A stretch of 64,000 nt of DNA, from contig CAMCUB010000006.1 in the NCBI GenBank assembly GCA_945878845.1, forward strand, positions 56,535 to 120,534, given 5' to 3'. The position numbers were made by a program, and so were the translations under genes. Origin of the DNA: Erythrobacter sanguineus. Its GTDB lineage: Bacteria; Pseudomonadota; Alphaproteobacteria; Sphingomonadales; Sphingomonadaceae. Positions 17,739 to 26,737 of the stretch are shown piece after piece. The notes below the pieces were generated by a model, which was not told the DNA's origin, searched no databases, and worked only from the letters and a program-made list of their open reading frames with translations. Within the stretch, counting starts at the first letter, position 1; each line of letters begins with the position of its first letter.

Positions 17739-19385
17739 ATGCGTGCCCGCACCTTCACCAAGTTTCTGCTGACCGCCGGCCTTGCCGCCGCCGCGACGCC
17801 CGCTTTCGCTCAGGATCAGGGCCAAGGACAGGGGCAGGGCGGCGAAGGCCCGTCCCAGCGCGCGAGCCGCGTGGTCCAGCCCTATATCGAGGTCTCGCAG
17901 ATCGTCTCGGCCGAGCTCAGCCCCGGCAATGACGTGGTGACCTTCACCCAGATCGCCGCCGGGGTCGACATCAACGTCCAGGGCCGCAACAGCGGCGCGG
18001 CGGTCTCGCTGCGCTATGAACGCAATATCGCTTATGACGACGACGCGGTCGACACTGACACGGTCAGCGGTATCGCGCGCGGCACGCTGGCAATTGTGCC
18101 GGGCAAGCTCAGCCTCGAGGCGGGCGCGCTGGCGTCGCGCACCCGAGCCGATGGCGGCGGGGCGGTCACCGCCAACCCGCTGGTGCGCGAAGATGCCGAG
18201 AGCCGTATCTACAGCGCCTATGCCGGGCCGAGCCTGCGCACCCGCGTTGGCGATGTCGGCGTCGAGGGCGTGGCGCGCGTGGGTTATAACCGCTTCGAGA
18301 CCGACAATGCGCTGGTGACGCAGGGCGGCAATGTAGTCGACACCTTCGACGATTCGATCACCTACATGGGCCAGCTGAAGGCCGCCACACGTCCGGGCGA
18401 GCCGCTGCCGGTGGGCCTTGCGGTGACCGCCGGGGGCTTCCAGGAAGACATCGGCAATCTCGATCAGCGCGTGCGCGACCTCTATGTGCGCGGTGACGTG
18501 ACCGTGCCCATCTCCGCCACCCTCGCGGTGGTCGCAGGGGCGGGCTACGAGGATGTCGAGATCTCCAGCCGCGATGCGCTTCGCGATGCCAATGGTGTCG
18601 CCCAGCGCGACGAGAACGGCCGCTTCATCACCGATTCGAGCGCCCCGCGCCGTATCGCCTTCGCGGTCGACGGCCTGCTGTGGGATGTCGGCGTGCTGTG
18701 GCGCCCGTCATCGCGCACCAGCCTTCAGGCCTCGGTCGGCCGCCGCTACGATTCGACCACCTACTACGGCACCTTCACCTATGTCCCGAGCGAGCGCAGC
18801 GCCTTTGCGGTCGCCGCCTATGACGGGGTCAGCGGCTTTGGCGGGGTCATCAACAACGGGCTCGCCCGGCTCGACAGCGATTTCGAGGCGATCCGCAATC
18901 CGGTGACCGGCGATTTCGGCGGGCTGGTGAGCGGCACGCAGGGCCAGGCGATCGTCGGCGCGCTCGGCTCGACCCGCTCGGCGGCGTTCCGCGGGCGCGG
19001 GGTGAGTGCCTCCTACCAGCGCCAGATCGGCCGCACCACGGCCTCGCTGGGCGCAGGCTACGACCGGCGCACCTTCATCGCTGCGGCCGGCACTGTGCTC
19101 GCCCCGGTCAATGGCCTGACCGACGAGAGCTACTACGTGATCGGCGGCCTCAGCCGCGACATTGGCGAGAACGCCAACATCGCCACCAATGCCTATGCCA
19201 ACTGGTTCGACGGCGCGGGCGGCAATGATGCCACCGCCGCGGGGGTTTCGGCCGCCTACAACCAGACGATCACCCGCCGCCTGACCGGCCGCGCGGCGAT
19301 CTCGGTCGATTATGTCGACAGCGAGTTCACCGCGGAGGACTTCGCCTTCGCCACCGCGCTGGTCGGCCTACGCTACGATTTCTGA
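17739..19385 (+). CDS. PEP-CTERM system-associated outer-membrane beta-barrel protein (TIGR03016-like)
   Basis: 548 residues. A classic Sec signal peptide ends in ATPAFA before a Gln/Gly-rich linker (QDQGQGQGQGG). The remainder is alternating amphipathic strands with many aromatic belts and ends in LVGLRYDF, a C-terminal Phe suited to BAM-dependent barrel assembly. The family is found in XrtA exopolysaccharide loci, and the position between kinase and ATPase is the usual one. It may be the outer-membrane exit pore or a docking porin for the polymer; this role is inference. Confidence 0.88.
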   Translation: MRARTFTKFLLTAGLAAAATPAFAQDQGQGQGQGGEGPSQRASRVVQPYIEVSQIVSAELSPGNDVVTFTQIAAGVDINVQGRNSGAAVSLRYERNIAYDDDAVDTDTVSGIARGTLAIVPGKLSLEAGALASRTRADGGGAVTANPLVREDAESRIYSAYAGPSLRTRVGDVGVEGVARVGYNRFETDNALVTQGGNVVDTFDDSITYMGQLKAATRPGEPLPVGLAVTAGGFQEDIGNLDQRVRDLYVRGDVTVPISATLAVVAGAGYEDVEISSRDALRDANGVAQRDENGRFITDSSAPRRIAFAVDGLLWDVGVLWRPSSRTSLQASVGRRYDSTTYYGTFTYVPSERSAFAVAAYDGVSGFGGVINNGLARLDSDFEAIRNPVTGDFGGLVSGTQGQAIVGALGSTRSAAFRGRGVSASYQRQIGRTTASLGAGYDRRTFIAAAGTVLAPVNGLTDESYYVIGGLSRDIGENANIATNAYANWFDGAGGNDATAAGVSAAYNQTITRRLTGRAAISVDYVDSEFTAEDFAFATALVGLRYDF

Positions 19386-19402
19386 GGGGAGTGCAAGAGC
19401 AC

Positions 19403-20599
19403 ATGTACGAGACTTTCTACGGCTTCAGCGGACGCCCCTTCAAGCTGACTCCCGACCCGCAATTCTATTTCGAGAGCGTCAGCCACAAGAAGGCGATGAG
19501 CTACCTCGGCTATGGCCTCAGCCAGGGCGAGGGCTTCATCGTCATCACCGGCGAGGTCGGCGCGGGCAAATCGACGCTGGTCGCGCACCTGATGGAGCGG
19601 ATCGATCCGGCCGCGCTCACGGTCGCGCAGATCGTCACCTCGGCGCTTGACGGGGCCGAGATCGTCCACGTCATCGCCCAAGGCTTCGGCCTGGCGGTCG
19701 AGGGCCACGACAAGGCAACCGCGCTGGGCGCGATCGAGCGCTTCCTCCAGGACGAAGCGCGCGCCGGGCGCCGCTGCCTGCTGGTGGTCGACGAGTGCCA
19801 GAACCTCGAACTGACCGCATTGGAAGAGCTGCGCATGCTCTCCAACTTCCAGCTGGGTTCGCACCCGCTGCTGCAATCGCTGCTGCTCGGCCAGCCCGAG
19901 TTCCGCGCGACGCTCGCGCAGCACCCGGGCCTCGAACAGCTGCGCCAGCGGATCATCGCCTCACACCACCTCGAGGCGCTGGATGCCGGCGAAGTCGAGC
20001 ATTACGTGCGCCACCGCCTCAGCCATGTCGGTTGGCGCGGTCGCCCGAATTTCGAGGCGGGGCTGCTCGATGCGCTCTATCGCCACACCGGCGGCATTCC
20101 GCGCCGCGTCAACCAGGTGATGAACCGCCTGCTGCTGCTCGGCGCGATCGAGGAGCGCGAGACGCTCAGCCACACCATGCTGGGCGACGTAATCGCCGAG
20201 ATGGCGGCCGACCAGAGCCGCGGCGCGCGTGCGGCAAGCGATCTGCGCAGTGCACCGATGGCTGCGCGGGCCGCCCCCGCCGCAGCGCCCGTTCCCCCGG
20301 CGCAGGGCAGCCTGCCGGCCACCGAAGTCGCGGCTCTGCTGGCAGAGCGCGACGCGCGCACGGCCGAGGTTGAAGCGGCGATCAGCGAATTGCAGGCCGC
20401 CGGCATGGCGCACCCTGGCGCCTCGGGCGGCGAGGGCCTTGCGCTCCCGCCGGAAGAGGCCCGCGCTGCCGAGGCCCGGCTCGCCGCCGCGCTCGATCGG
20501 ATCGAGGCACGGCTCGAAGAGCAGGAGCAGTCCTTCCGCCACGTGCTCACGATGCTGATCGAGTGGCTCGAGGAAGACCCGTCGCGCAGGGCTGCGTGA
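19403..20599 (+). CDS. XrtA/PEP-CTERM system-associated ATPase (ExeA/GspA-like AAA)
   Basis: 398 residues from ATG 19403. The family begins with MYETFYGFSGRPF; an in-frame GTG at 19391 sits directly on the GAGGGGA purine tract and is less likely. Walker A GEVGAGKST is at 50-58, Walker B is LLVVDECQNL, and GGIPRRVNQVMNR is the sensor region. The C-terminal 120 residues are an Ala/Glu-rich probable coiled coil. It resembles the secretion ATPase ExeA, and cytoplasmic energising or assembly of the export machine is likely. Its stop overlaps the deacetylase GTG. Confidence 0.91.
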   Translation: MYETFYGFSGRPFKLTPDPQFYFESVSHKKAMSYLGYGLSQGEGFIVITGEVGAGKSTLVAHLMERIDPAALTVAQIVTSALDGAEIVHVIAQGFGLAVEGHDKATALGAIERFLQDEARAGRRCLLVVDECQNLELTALEELRMLSNFQLGSHPLLQSLLLGQPEFRATLAQHPGLEQLRQRIIASHHLEALDAGEVEHYVRHRLSHVGWRGRPNFEAGLLDALYRHTGGIPRRVNQVMNRLLLLGAIEERETLSHTMLGDVIAEMAADQSRGARAASDLRSAPMAARAAPAAAPVPPAQGSLPATEVAALLAERDARTAEVEAAISELQAAGMAHPGASGGEGLALPPEEARAAEARLAAALDRIEARLEEQEQSFRHVLTMLIEWLEEDPSRRAA

Positions 20600-21558
20600 C
20601 CTTGAACGCGCCTTTTCCCGCCCCGCTGGCCCGTCCTTCGGACACCCGAATCGTCAACGGCCTGTCGGTCGATGTCGAGGACTGGTTCCAGGTCGGCGCC
20701 TTCGAGAACGTTATCGCGCGCGGCGAGTGGGATTCGATCCGCACCCGTGTCGAGGACAATGTCTACCGCGTCATCGACCTCTTCGCCGAGGCCGATGTCA
20801 GCGCGACCTTCTTCACGCTGGGCTGGGTGGCCAAGCGTCATCCCAACATGATCCGCCGGATCGTCGATGCCGGGCACGAGATCGCCAGCCACGGCTATGA
20901 CCATGCGCGGGTGTTCACCTTCATCCGCAAGGAGTTTGGCGCGGATATCCGCAAGGCGCGCCAAATTCTCGAGGACGCGGGCGGGGTGGCGGTGACCGGC
21001 TACCGCGCGCCGAGCTTCTCGATCGATCAGCGCACGCCCTGGGCCTTCGCCGAACTGGCTGAGCAGGGCTATGCCTATTCCTCCAGCGTCGCGCCGGTGG
21101 CGCATGACCACTATGGCTGGCCCGAAGCGCCGCGCTTTGCCTTCCGTCCGCTGCCGTGGTCTTCGATGATCGAGATCCCGGTGACCACCGCGATCCTCGG
21201 CGGACGGCGCGTTGCGGCAGGCGGCGGGGGCTTCTTCCGGGTGCTGCCCTATGCCTTCTCGCGCTGGGCGATCCGTCAGGTCAACCGCCGCGACGAACGC
21301 CCGGCGGTGTTCTATTTCCACCCCTGGGAGGTCGATCCCGATCAGCCGCGCGTCGGCCATGCACCGCTGCGCTCGCGCTTCCGGCATTACACCGGCCTCA
21401 CTCAGATGGCGGGCAAGCTGCGCGAGCTGGTCCACGAATTCCGCTGGGGCCGGATGGATCTGGTCGCGCACCGCGAGGCCGCGCAGGCGGTTGATCTGGA
21501 CCTGCTGCCGCCGGTTCTCGAACTCGGGGCCGATGCGCAGGTGGAGGCGGCCGAATGA
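20596..21558 (+). CDS. XrtA-system polysaccharide deacetylase (with DUF3473)
   Basis: 320 residues. NodB-type deacetylase: SVDVEDWF (about 24-31) holds the metal/catalytic Asp residues, GHEIASHGYDH the metal His pair, and GYRAPSFSID the third motif. The C-terminal DUF3473 part ends in YFHPWEVDPDQPR. It should remove acetyl groups from N-acetyl sugars in the polymer. GTG 20596 overlaps the ATPase stop by four bases, and its own stop overlaps the FemAB start (ATGA). No signal peptide, so it acts on a cytoplasmic lipid-linked precursor or is retained. Confidence 0.92.
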   Translation: MTLNAPFPAPLARPSDTRIVNGLSVDVEDWFQVGAFENVIARGEWDSIRTRVEDNVYRVIDLFAEADVSATFFTLGWVAKRHPNMIRRIVDAGHEIASHGYDHARVFTFIRKEFGADIRKARQILEDAGGVAVTGYRAPSFSIDQRTPWAFAELAEQGYAYSSSVAPVAHDHYGWPEAPRFAFRPLPWSSMIEIPVTTAILGGRRVAAGGGGFFRVLPYAFSRWAIRQVNRRDERPAVFYFHPWEVDPDQPRVGHAPLRSRFRHYTGLTQMAGKLRELVHEFRWGRMDLVAHREAAQAVDLDLLPPVLELGADAQVEAAE

Positions 21559-22616
21559 ACGCGCCGGTCAAGGCTGCGGTCAGCGTGCGCGCGCTCGACT
21601 TCCGCGACGCGGACGAGGTGCGCCGCATTGAGGGCTTCGTCGCCGAAAACGGCGGGAGCCTGTTCCACCGCCCCGCATGGCTGCGCGCGGTGGAGGCCGG
21701 GACTGGCCAGCGCGCCGCCGGTCTGGTGGCAGAGCGGATGGGCACGGTCACGGGCTGGCTGCCGCTCACCGAAGTGCGCTCGGCCCTGTTCGGCAAAGCG
21801 CTGGTATCGAGCGGGTTCGGCGTCGGCGGCGGCATCCTTGCCTGCGGCGACGAAGCCGCCCGCGGCTTGGCTGAGGGCGCTCAGGACCATGCCCTTGGCG
21901 GGGGTTTTTCAGGGGTAGAGCTGCGCGGCGGCTTGGTGCCCGAGGGCTGGGACAACTGGTCCGACAAGCATTGCGGCTTCGAACGCGCGCTGGCCGCTGA
22001 TGACGAGGCCGAACTCCTCGCGATCCCGCGCAAGGCGCGCGCCGAGGTGCGCAAGGGGCTGGGCTTCGGCCACCGCGTCACTGTGGGGCGGGGGGCGAGC
22101 GATCTTGCCGCGCACTACGCCTGCTACAGCGCAAGCGTTCGCAATCTCGGCACGCCGGTCTTCCCGAAGCGCCTGTTCGCCGCGATGCTGGAGGCCTTTC
22201 CCGAAAGCAGCGACATCCTCACGGTGTGGCAGGGCGACAAGCCGCTCGCGAGCGTTCTCAGCTTCTATCACGCGGACGCGGTGCTCCCCTTCTGGGGCGG
22301 CGGCGTGTTCGAGGCCCGCGCCGCCCGGGCGAACGAGGTGATGTATTATGAGCTGATGCTTCATGCCCGCGGTCAGGGTATGAGCCGCTTCGATTTCGGC
22401 CGCTCCAAGACCGGCAGCGGGCCGTTCAGCTTCAAGAAGAACTGGGGCTTCGATCCGCAGCCGCTGACCTACGCCGCGTGGACCGCCCCCGGCGCTCCGG
22501 CGCGCAACATCGATCCGACCGACGCCAGCTACTCGCGCAAGATCGAGCTGTGGAAGAAGCTGCCGCTGCCGCTCGCCAATACCTTGGGGCCGTGGATCGC
22601 GCGCGGGCTCGCGTGA
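21555..22616 (+). CDS. FemAB-family XrtA/PEP-CTERM system-associated protein
   Basis: 353 residues, double GNAT fold typical of FemAB. The N-terminal half has LFHRPAWLRAVE, and the C-terminal half has EVMYYELMLHA, FDFGRSKTGSGPFSFKKNWGF and a Trp/Pro-rich end. FemAB proteins transfer aminoacyl groups from tRNA to peptides; the XrtA branch presumably decorates the polymer or a sorted protein. This is the second GNAT-type protein of the locus, in addition to the gene at 10567. Coupled by ATGA to the deacetylase upstream and by TGATG to the glycosyltransferase downstream. Confidence 0.92.
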   Translation: MNAPVKAAVSVRALDFRDADEVRRIEGFVAENGGSLFHRPAWLRAVEAGTGQRAAGLVAERMGTVTGWLPLTEVRSALFGKALVSSGFGVGGGILACGDEAARGLAEGAQDHALGGGFSGVELRGGLVPEGWDNWSDKHCGFERALAADDEAELLAIPRKARAEVRKGLGFGHRVTVGRGASDLAAHYACYSASVRNLGTPVFPKRLFAAMLEAFPESSDILTVWQGDKPLASVLSFYHADAVLPFWGGGVFEARAARANEVMYYELMLHARGQGMSRFDFGRSKTGSGPFSFKKNWGFDPQPLTYAAWTAPGAPARNIDPTDASYSRKIELWKKLPLPLANTLGPWIARGLA

Positions 22617-23836
22617 TGGGCGGAATCCTGTTCCTCGCCCACCGCGTGCCGTTCCCGCCTGACCGGGGCGACCGCATCCGTTCGCATCACCTGCTCAAGG
22701 CGCTCGCGAAACTCGGCCCGGTGCATGTGGGGTGCTTCGGCGAGGGCGATGCTGCGGCCGAACGCGCGCTCGCCGCTGTCGCGGCTTCGGCTTTCGTAGC
22801 GCCGCGCACCAAGCCGCTGCCGCTGGCAGGCGCGCAAGCGGTGCTTGCGGGCAAGCCGGTGAGCCTCACCGCCTTCCACTCGGCCAAACTGGCGGGGTGG
22901 GTGCGCGAGACCATCGCGGCGCACCGGATCGAGGCGATCGTCATCTTCTCCGGGCAGATGGGGCAATATGTCCCCGATGACTTCGGCGGGCCGGTGGTGA
23001 TCGACCTGTGCGATGTCGACAGCGCCAAGTTCGAAGCCTACGCCGCCGCCGGCGAACGCGCCTGGCTCTACGGGCGCGAGGCGCGGCTGCTGTCGGCGGA
23101 GGAAGAGCGGCTCGGGCAGCGGGCAGACGCGGCCATCCTGATCTCCGAGGCCGAAGCGGCGCTCTACCGCAGTCGGTTGAGCGCGCCCGATAAGGTCAAT
23201 GTGCAGGTGATCGGCAACGGGATCGACGCCGCCTTCTTCGATCCTGCCGCGACCACTCCGCACCCCGCGCTTACCGAGGCTGCCGGGCCGCATTTCGTCT
23301 TCACCGGACAGATGGATTACCGCCCCAACGAGCAGGCCGCGCTGTGGGTGATCGAGGCGCTGCTGCCTGCCTTGCGCGCGCGCCTGCCGGAAGCGACGTT
23401 CCATGTCGTCGGACGCAACGCTACCCGTGCGTTGATGGCGCAGGACGGCGCGCCGGGCGTGCGCGTCTGGGGCGCGGTGCCTGACGTCCGCCCCTTCATC
23501 GCCGCCGCCGACGCCGTGCTCGCCCCGCTGCTGATCGCGCGCGGGGTGCAGAACAAGGTGCTCGAGGCGATGGCGATGGCGCGGCCCGTGGTGCTCACCC
23601 CCGACGCCGCGACGGGAATCGCGGCCAGCGACGGGGAGCACTGGATGGTCTCCCCGCCCGAGCCCGAGGTGATGGCCGCGCGGATCGCCGACCTACTCGC
23701 CGATCCTGACGCCGCCGGCCGCATCGGCATCGCCGCACGCTACTTCGTGCTCCGCCATCACGGGTGGGAGGCAATGCTCGCCCCGCTCGGCGCGCTCATC
23801 GGCAAAGCTGGAGAGGGACGCCGCCATGCAGCCTGA
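22616..23836 (+). CDS. PEP-CTERM/XrtA-system glycosyltransferase (TIGR03087-like)
   Basis: 406 residues, GT-B fold. The N-terminal FLAHRVPFPPDRGDRIRS is the family start. The donor domain has FTGQMDYRPNEQAALW, VVGRNATRALMA and ARGVQNKVLEAMAMARPVV, where the Glu of the EX-type motif contacts the nucleotide sugar. It adds one sugar to the lipid-linked repeat unit. ATG 22616 overlaps the FemAB stop (TGATG); the preceding GTG 22613 is equally possible. It overlaps the exosortase gene by 11 bases at its end. Confidence 0.92.
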   Translation: MGGILFLAHRVPFPPDRGDRIRSHHLLKALAKLGPVHVGCFGEGDAAAERALAAVAASAFVAPRTKPLPLAGAQAVLAGKPVSLTAFHSAKLAGWVRETIAAHRIEAIVIFSGQMGQYVPDDFGGPVVIDLCDVDSAKFEAYAAAGERAWLYGREARLLSAEEERLGQRADAAILISEAEAALYRSRLSAPDKVNVQVIGNGIDAAFFDPAATTPHPALTEAAGPHFVFTGQMDYRPNEQAALWVIEALLPALRARLPEATFHVVGRNATRALMAQDGAPGVRVWGAVPDVRPFIAAADAVLAPLLIARGVQNKVLEAMAMARPVVLTPDAATGIAASDGEHWMVSPPEPEVMAARIADLLADPDAAGRIGIAARYFVLRHHGWEAMLAPLGALIGKAGEGRRHAA

Positions 23837-24830
23837 GGCCGCCGCGCTTCCCAACCCGCGCACCGAATCGCGCCTGCCCGCCGCATGGCGCGCGCCGCTT
23901 GCGGCACTGGCTGCTGCGGCGCTCGCTCTGGTCTTCGCCTCCTTCGGAGCATGGAGCGCGATGGCGCACCAGTGGTGGAACATCGACACCTACAACCACC
24001 TCCTGCTCGTCCCCCTCATTACCGCCTGGCTGGTGGCATTGAAGGAGGAGGAACTGGCCCGCCTCGCCCCGCAGCCCTTCCTGCCGGGCCTGCTCGGCGT
24101 GGCCGCGGGCCTTGCCCTGTGGCGCGCGGGCGAGGGGCTCGGGATCAACCTTGTCGCACAGGTTGGCGCAGTGGGCGCCTTGCAAGCCGCAGCGATCACT
24201 GTGCTCGGCCTGCGTACCAGCCTCGTGCTCGCGCTTCCCATCGCCTTTGCCGCCTTCCTCGTGCCCTTTGGCGACGAGATCATCCCGGCGCTCCAGGCCA
24301 TCACCGCCGAGATCGCCATCGCGCTCACCCATGCGAGCGGCGTGCCTGCGCGGATCGATGGCATCTACATCGACACCCCTGCGGGCCTGTTCATCGTCGC
24401 CGAGGCCTGTTCGGGCGTGAAGTTCCTGATTGCGATGGTGACGCTGGGCGTGCTGGTCGCGGCCACCCGCTTCAACCGCTGGACGACGCGCGCCGCTTTC
24501 ATGGCCGCCTGCGTCATCGTCCCCATACTCGCCAACGGCGTGCGCGCCTGGGCGACGATCTATGTCGCGCAATTTGTCGGCGCCGAGAAGGCGACCGGGT
24601 TCGACCACATCGTCTATGGCTGGGTGTTCTTCTCGATTGTCGTTGCGGTCCTGCTCGCTGCGGCGTGGCGCTTTGTCGAGCGCGAGCCGGAGGATTATGG
24701 CTGGCCGCTCGGCGAAATCGAGCGCTGGGACTGGGTGCGCCGCTTCGAGGCGATGGCTTTTGCGTCGGGGAGCGCTGCTGCCGCGCTCATCGCCCTTGCG
24801 AGCGTTGCCGCGCTCTCGCTGCTGCTCTAG
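23826..24830 (+). CDS. xrtA: Exosortase A (XrtA), without EpsI-like C-terminal domain
   Basis: 334 residues, about eight membrane segments. The archaeosortase/exosortase catalytic triad is complete: Cys195 in EACSGVKF, Arg240 in NGVRAW and His261 in DHIVYGW. It should cut PEP-CTERM sorting signals at the inner membrane. Most XrtA proteins I know carry a C-terminal EpsI-like (DUF3485) domain and are about 500 residues; this one ends after one further hydrophobic helix (about 313-334). The next gene starts 11 bases later, leaving no room for a separate epsI. Confidence 0.94.
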   Translation: MQPEAAALPNPRTESRLPAAWRAPLAALAAAALALVFASFGAWSAMAHQWWNIDTYNHLLLVPLITAWLVALKEEELARLAPQPFLPGLLGVAAGLALWRAGEGLGINLVAQVGAVGALQAAAITVLGLRTSLVLALPIAFAAFLVPFGDEIIPALQAITAEIAIALTHASGVPARIDGIYIDTPAGLFIVAEACSGVKFLIAMVTLGVLVAATRFNRWTTRAAFMAACVIVPILANGVRAWATIYVAQFVGAEKATGFDHIVYGWVFFSIVVAVLLAAAWRFVEREPEDYGWPLGEIERWDWVRRFEAMAFASGSAAAALIALASVAALSLLL

Positions 24831-24841
24831 GCCTCGCAACC

Positions 24842-26737
24842 ATGTGCGGGATTGCCGGGATTTTTCATGCCGAGACGCCCAAGCCGGTCGACCCTGCGCG
24901 GGTTGTCCGGATGTGCGACGCGCTCGCGCATCGCGGGCCTGACGGGGCGGGGGTGTGGACCGATCACGGCGTAGGCCTCGGCCATCGCCGCCTGTCGATC
25001 ATCGACGTCGCGGGCTCCCCGCAGCCGATGCATTCGGCCGATGGCCGCGCGGTGATCGTCTTCAACGGCGAGATCTACAATTTCCGCGAGCTGCGGCGCG
25101 AGCTGGAACAGGCCGGCTTCACCTTCCGCACCAATGGCGACACCGAGGTGATCCTTGCCGCGTGGCAGAAGTGGGGGCCTGATTGCCTGTCGCGATTGGA
25201 CGGGATGTTCGCCTTCGCGATCTTCGACATCGCCACCCGCCGGCTGTTTCTGGCGCGCGACCGCTTCGGGGTGAAGCCGCTGTTTCTGGCGCATCTGTCG
25301 GACGGCAGCATCGCCTTTGCCTCGGAGCTGAAGGGGCTGCTGGCCCACCCGCAACTGCGCCGCCGGGTCAACCCGCAGGCGATTGAGGCCTATATGGCCT
25401 GGGGCTATGTGCCCGACAGCCACTCCATTCTCGCAGGCGTCGAGAAGCTGCCTGCTGGGCACTTCTGGCTGATGGAGCAGGGCAGGGCGCCGGGCCGCCC
25501 GCAGCGCTGGTGGGACATTTCTTTCACCGAGCGCGAGCGCGGGAGCGAGGCCGATCTCTCGGCGCAGCTCGTCCACCTGCTGCGCGAAGGCGTGCGCTCG
25601 CGCATGGTCGCCGATGTCCCGCTTGGCGCGTTCCTCTCGGGCGGGGTGGACTCCTCGGGCGTGGTCGCGCTGATGGCGGAAGCGAGCGCCTCGCCGGTGC
25701 AGACCTGCTCGATCGGCTTCGATGTCGCGGCCTATGACGAGAGCTCCTACGCCCGTCAGGTCGCCGCCAAATTCGGCGCGGACCATCAGGAGCGGATCGT
25801 CGCGACCGACGATTTCGCCGCCATCGACCAGCTTGCCGCTATGTTCGACGAGCCCTTCGCCGACGCCTCGGCTTTGCCGACATGGCGCGTGTGCCAGCTG
25901 GCGCGCGAGCGGGTGACCGTGGCGCTCTCGGGCGACGGGGCGGACGAGGCCTTTGCGGGCTATCGCCGGCAGGTGTTCCACCACCACGAGGAGCGGGCGC
26001 GGTCGGTGTTGCCCGCCGGGCTTCGCGCGCCGCTGTTCGGAGCGCTGGGCCGCGCATGGCCCAAGGCCGATTGGGCGCCGCGACCCTTGCGCGCCAAGGC
26101 AACCCTGCTGGCGCTCGCCGAGAGCGGCGAGGAGGGCTATGCGCGCGGGCTTTCGGTGACGCTGCCCGGCGCCCGCCGCGCGCTCTATTCCGACAGTTTT
26201 GCGGCGGGCCTCGAAGGGTTTCGCGCCGAGGACGAGCTCATCATCCTGATGCGTGCAGCACCCGGCCGCTCCGGGCTCGACCGGGCGCAATATGCCGATC
26301 TCACCTTCTGGATGCCCGGCGACATCCTCACCAAGGTCGACCGCACCAGCATGGCGGTCAGCCTCGAAGCGCGTGAACCGCTGCTCGATCACCGCCTGGT
26401 GGAGTTCGCAGCGCGCCTGCCCGAGGGGATGCGGGTGCGAGGGAGCGTCGGCAAGCACCTGCTCAAGAAGAGCCTCGAACGTTACCTGCCGAATGACATT
26501 CTCTACCGCCCGAAGCAGGGCTTCGTCACGCCCATCGCCGAATGGCTGAGGGGGCCGCTTGCGGATGCGTCGCGGGGTATCGCGACCGGGAGCCTCGCGC
26601 AGACCGGGTTCTTCCAACCGCAAGCCATCAACGCTCTGGCCGAGGCGCATATCGCAGGCCGCGCCGATCATTCGCGCACCTTGTGGCAGCTGCTGATGCT
26701 CGAGAAGTCGCTCGGGCAGCTCGGGGTGAGCGCCTAG
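24842..26737 (+). CDS. XrtA/PEP-CTERM system amidotransferase (asparagine synthase-like)
   Basis: 631 residues. The class II glutamine amidotransferase domain begins with the nucleophile Cys2 (MCGIAGIF) and shows HRGPDG and FNGEIYNF. The synthetase domain has LSGGVDSSGVVALMAE for ATP pyrophosphate binding, ALSGDGADEAFAGY and KVDRTSMAVSLEAREPLLDH. It transfers glutamine-derived ammonia to a carboxyl group, probably a uronic acid or other carboxylate of the polymer, rather than making asparagine. It is the last gene of the XrtA locus; the stop overlaps that of zapE on the other strand. Confidence 0.93.
   Translation: MCGIAGIFHAETPKPVDPARVVRMCDALAHRGPDGAGVWTDHGVGLGHRRLSIIDVAGSPQPMHSADGRAVIVFNGEIYNFRELRRELEQAGFTFRTNGDTEVILAAWQKWGPDCLSRLDGMFAFAIFDIATRRLFLARDRFGVKPLFLAHLSDGSIAFASELKGLLAHPQLRRRVNPQAIEAYMAWGYVPDSHSILAGVEKLPAGHFWLMEQGRAPGRPQRWWDISFTERERGSEADLSAQLVHLLREGVRSRMVADVPLGAFLSGGVDSSGVVALMAEASASPVQTCSIGFDVAAYDESSYARQVAAKFGADHQERIVATDDFAAIDQLAAMFDEPFADASALPTWRVCQLARERVTVALSGDGADEAFAGYRRQVFHHHEERARSVLPAGLRAPLFGALGRAWPKADWAPRPLRAKATLLALAESGEEGYARGLSVTLPGARRALYSDSFAAGLEGFRAEDELIILMRAAPGRSGLDRAQYADLTFWMPGDILTKVDRTSMAVSLEAREPLLDHRLVEFAARLPEGMRVRGSVGKHLLKKSLERYLPNDILYRPKQGFVTPIAEWLRGPLADASRGIATGSLAQTGFFQPQAINALAEAHIAGRADHSRTLWQLLMLEKSLGQLGVSA

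Noticed and set aside
23826..24842. Frameshift that would restore an EpsI domain to XrtA
   Set aside because: After the stop at 24830 the amidotransferase begins at 24842, leaving no EpsI-coding sequence to recover in any frame.
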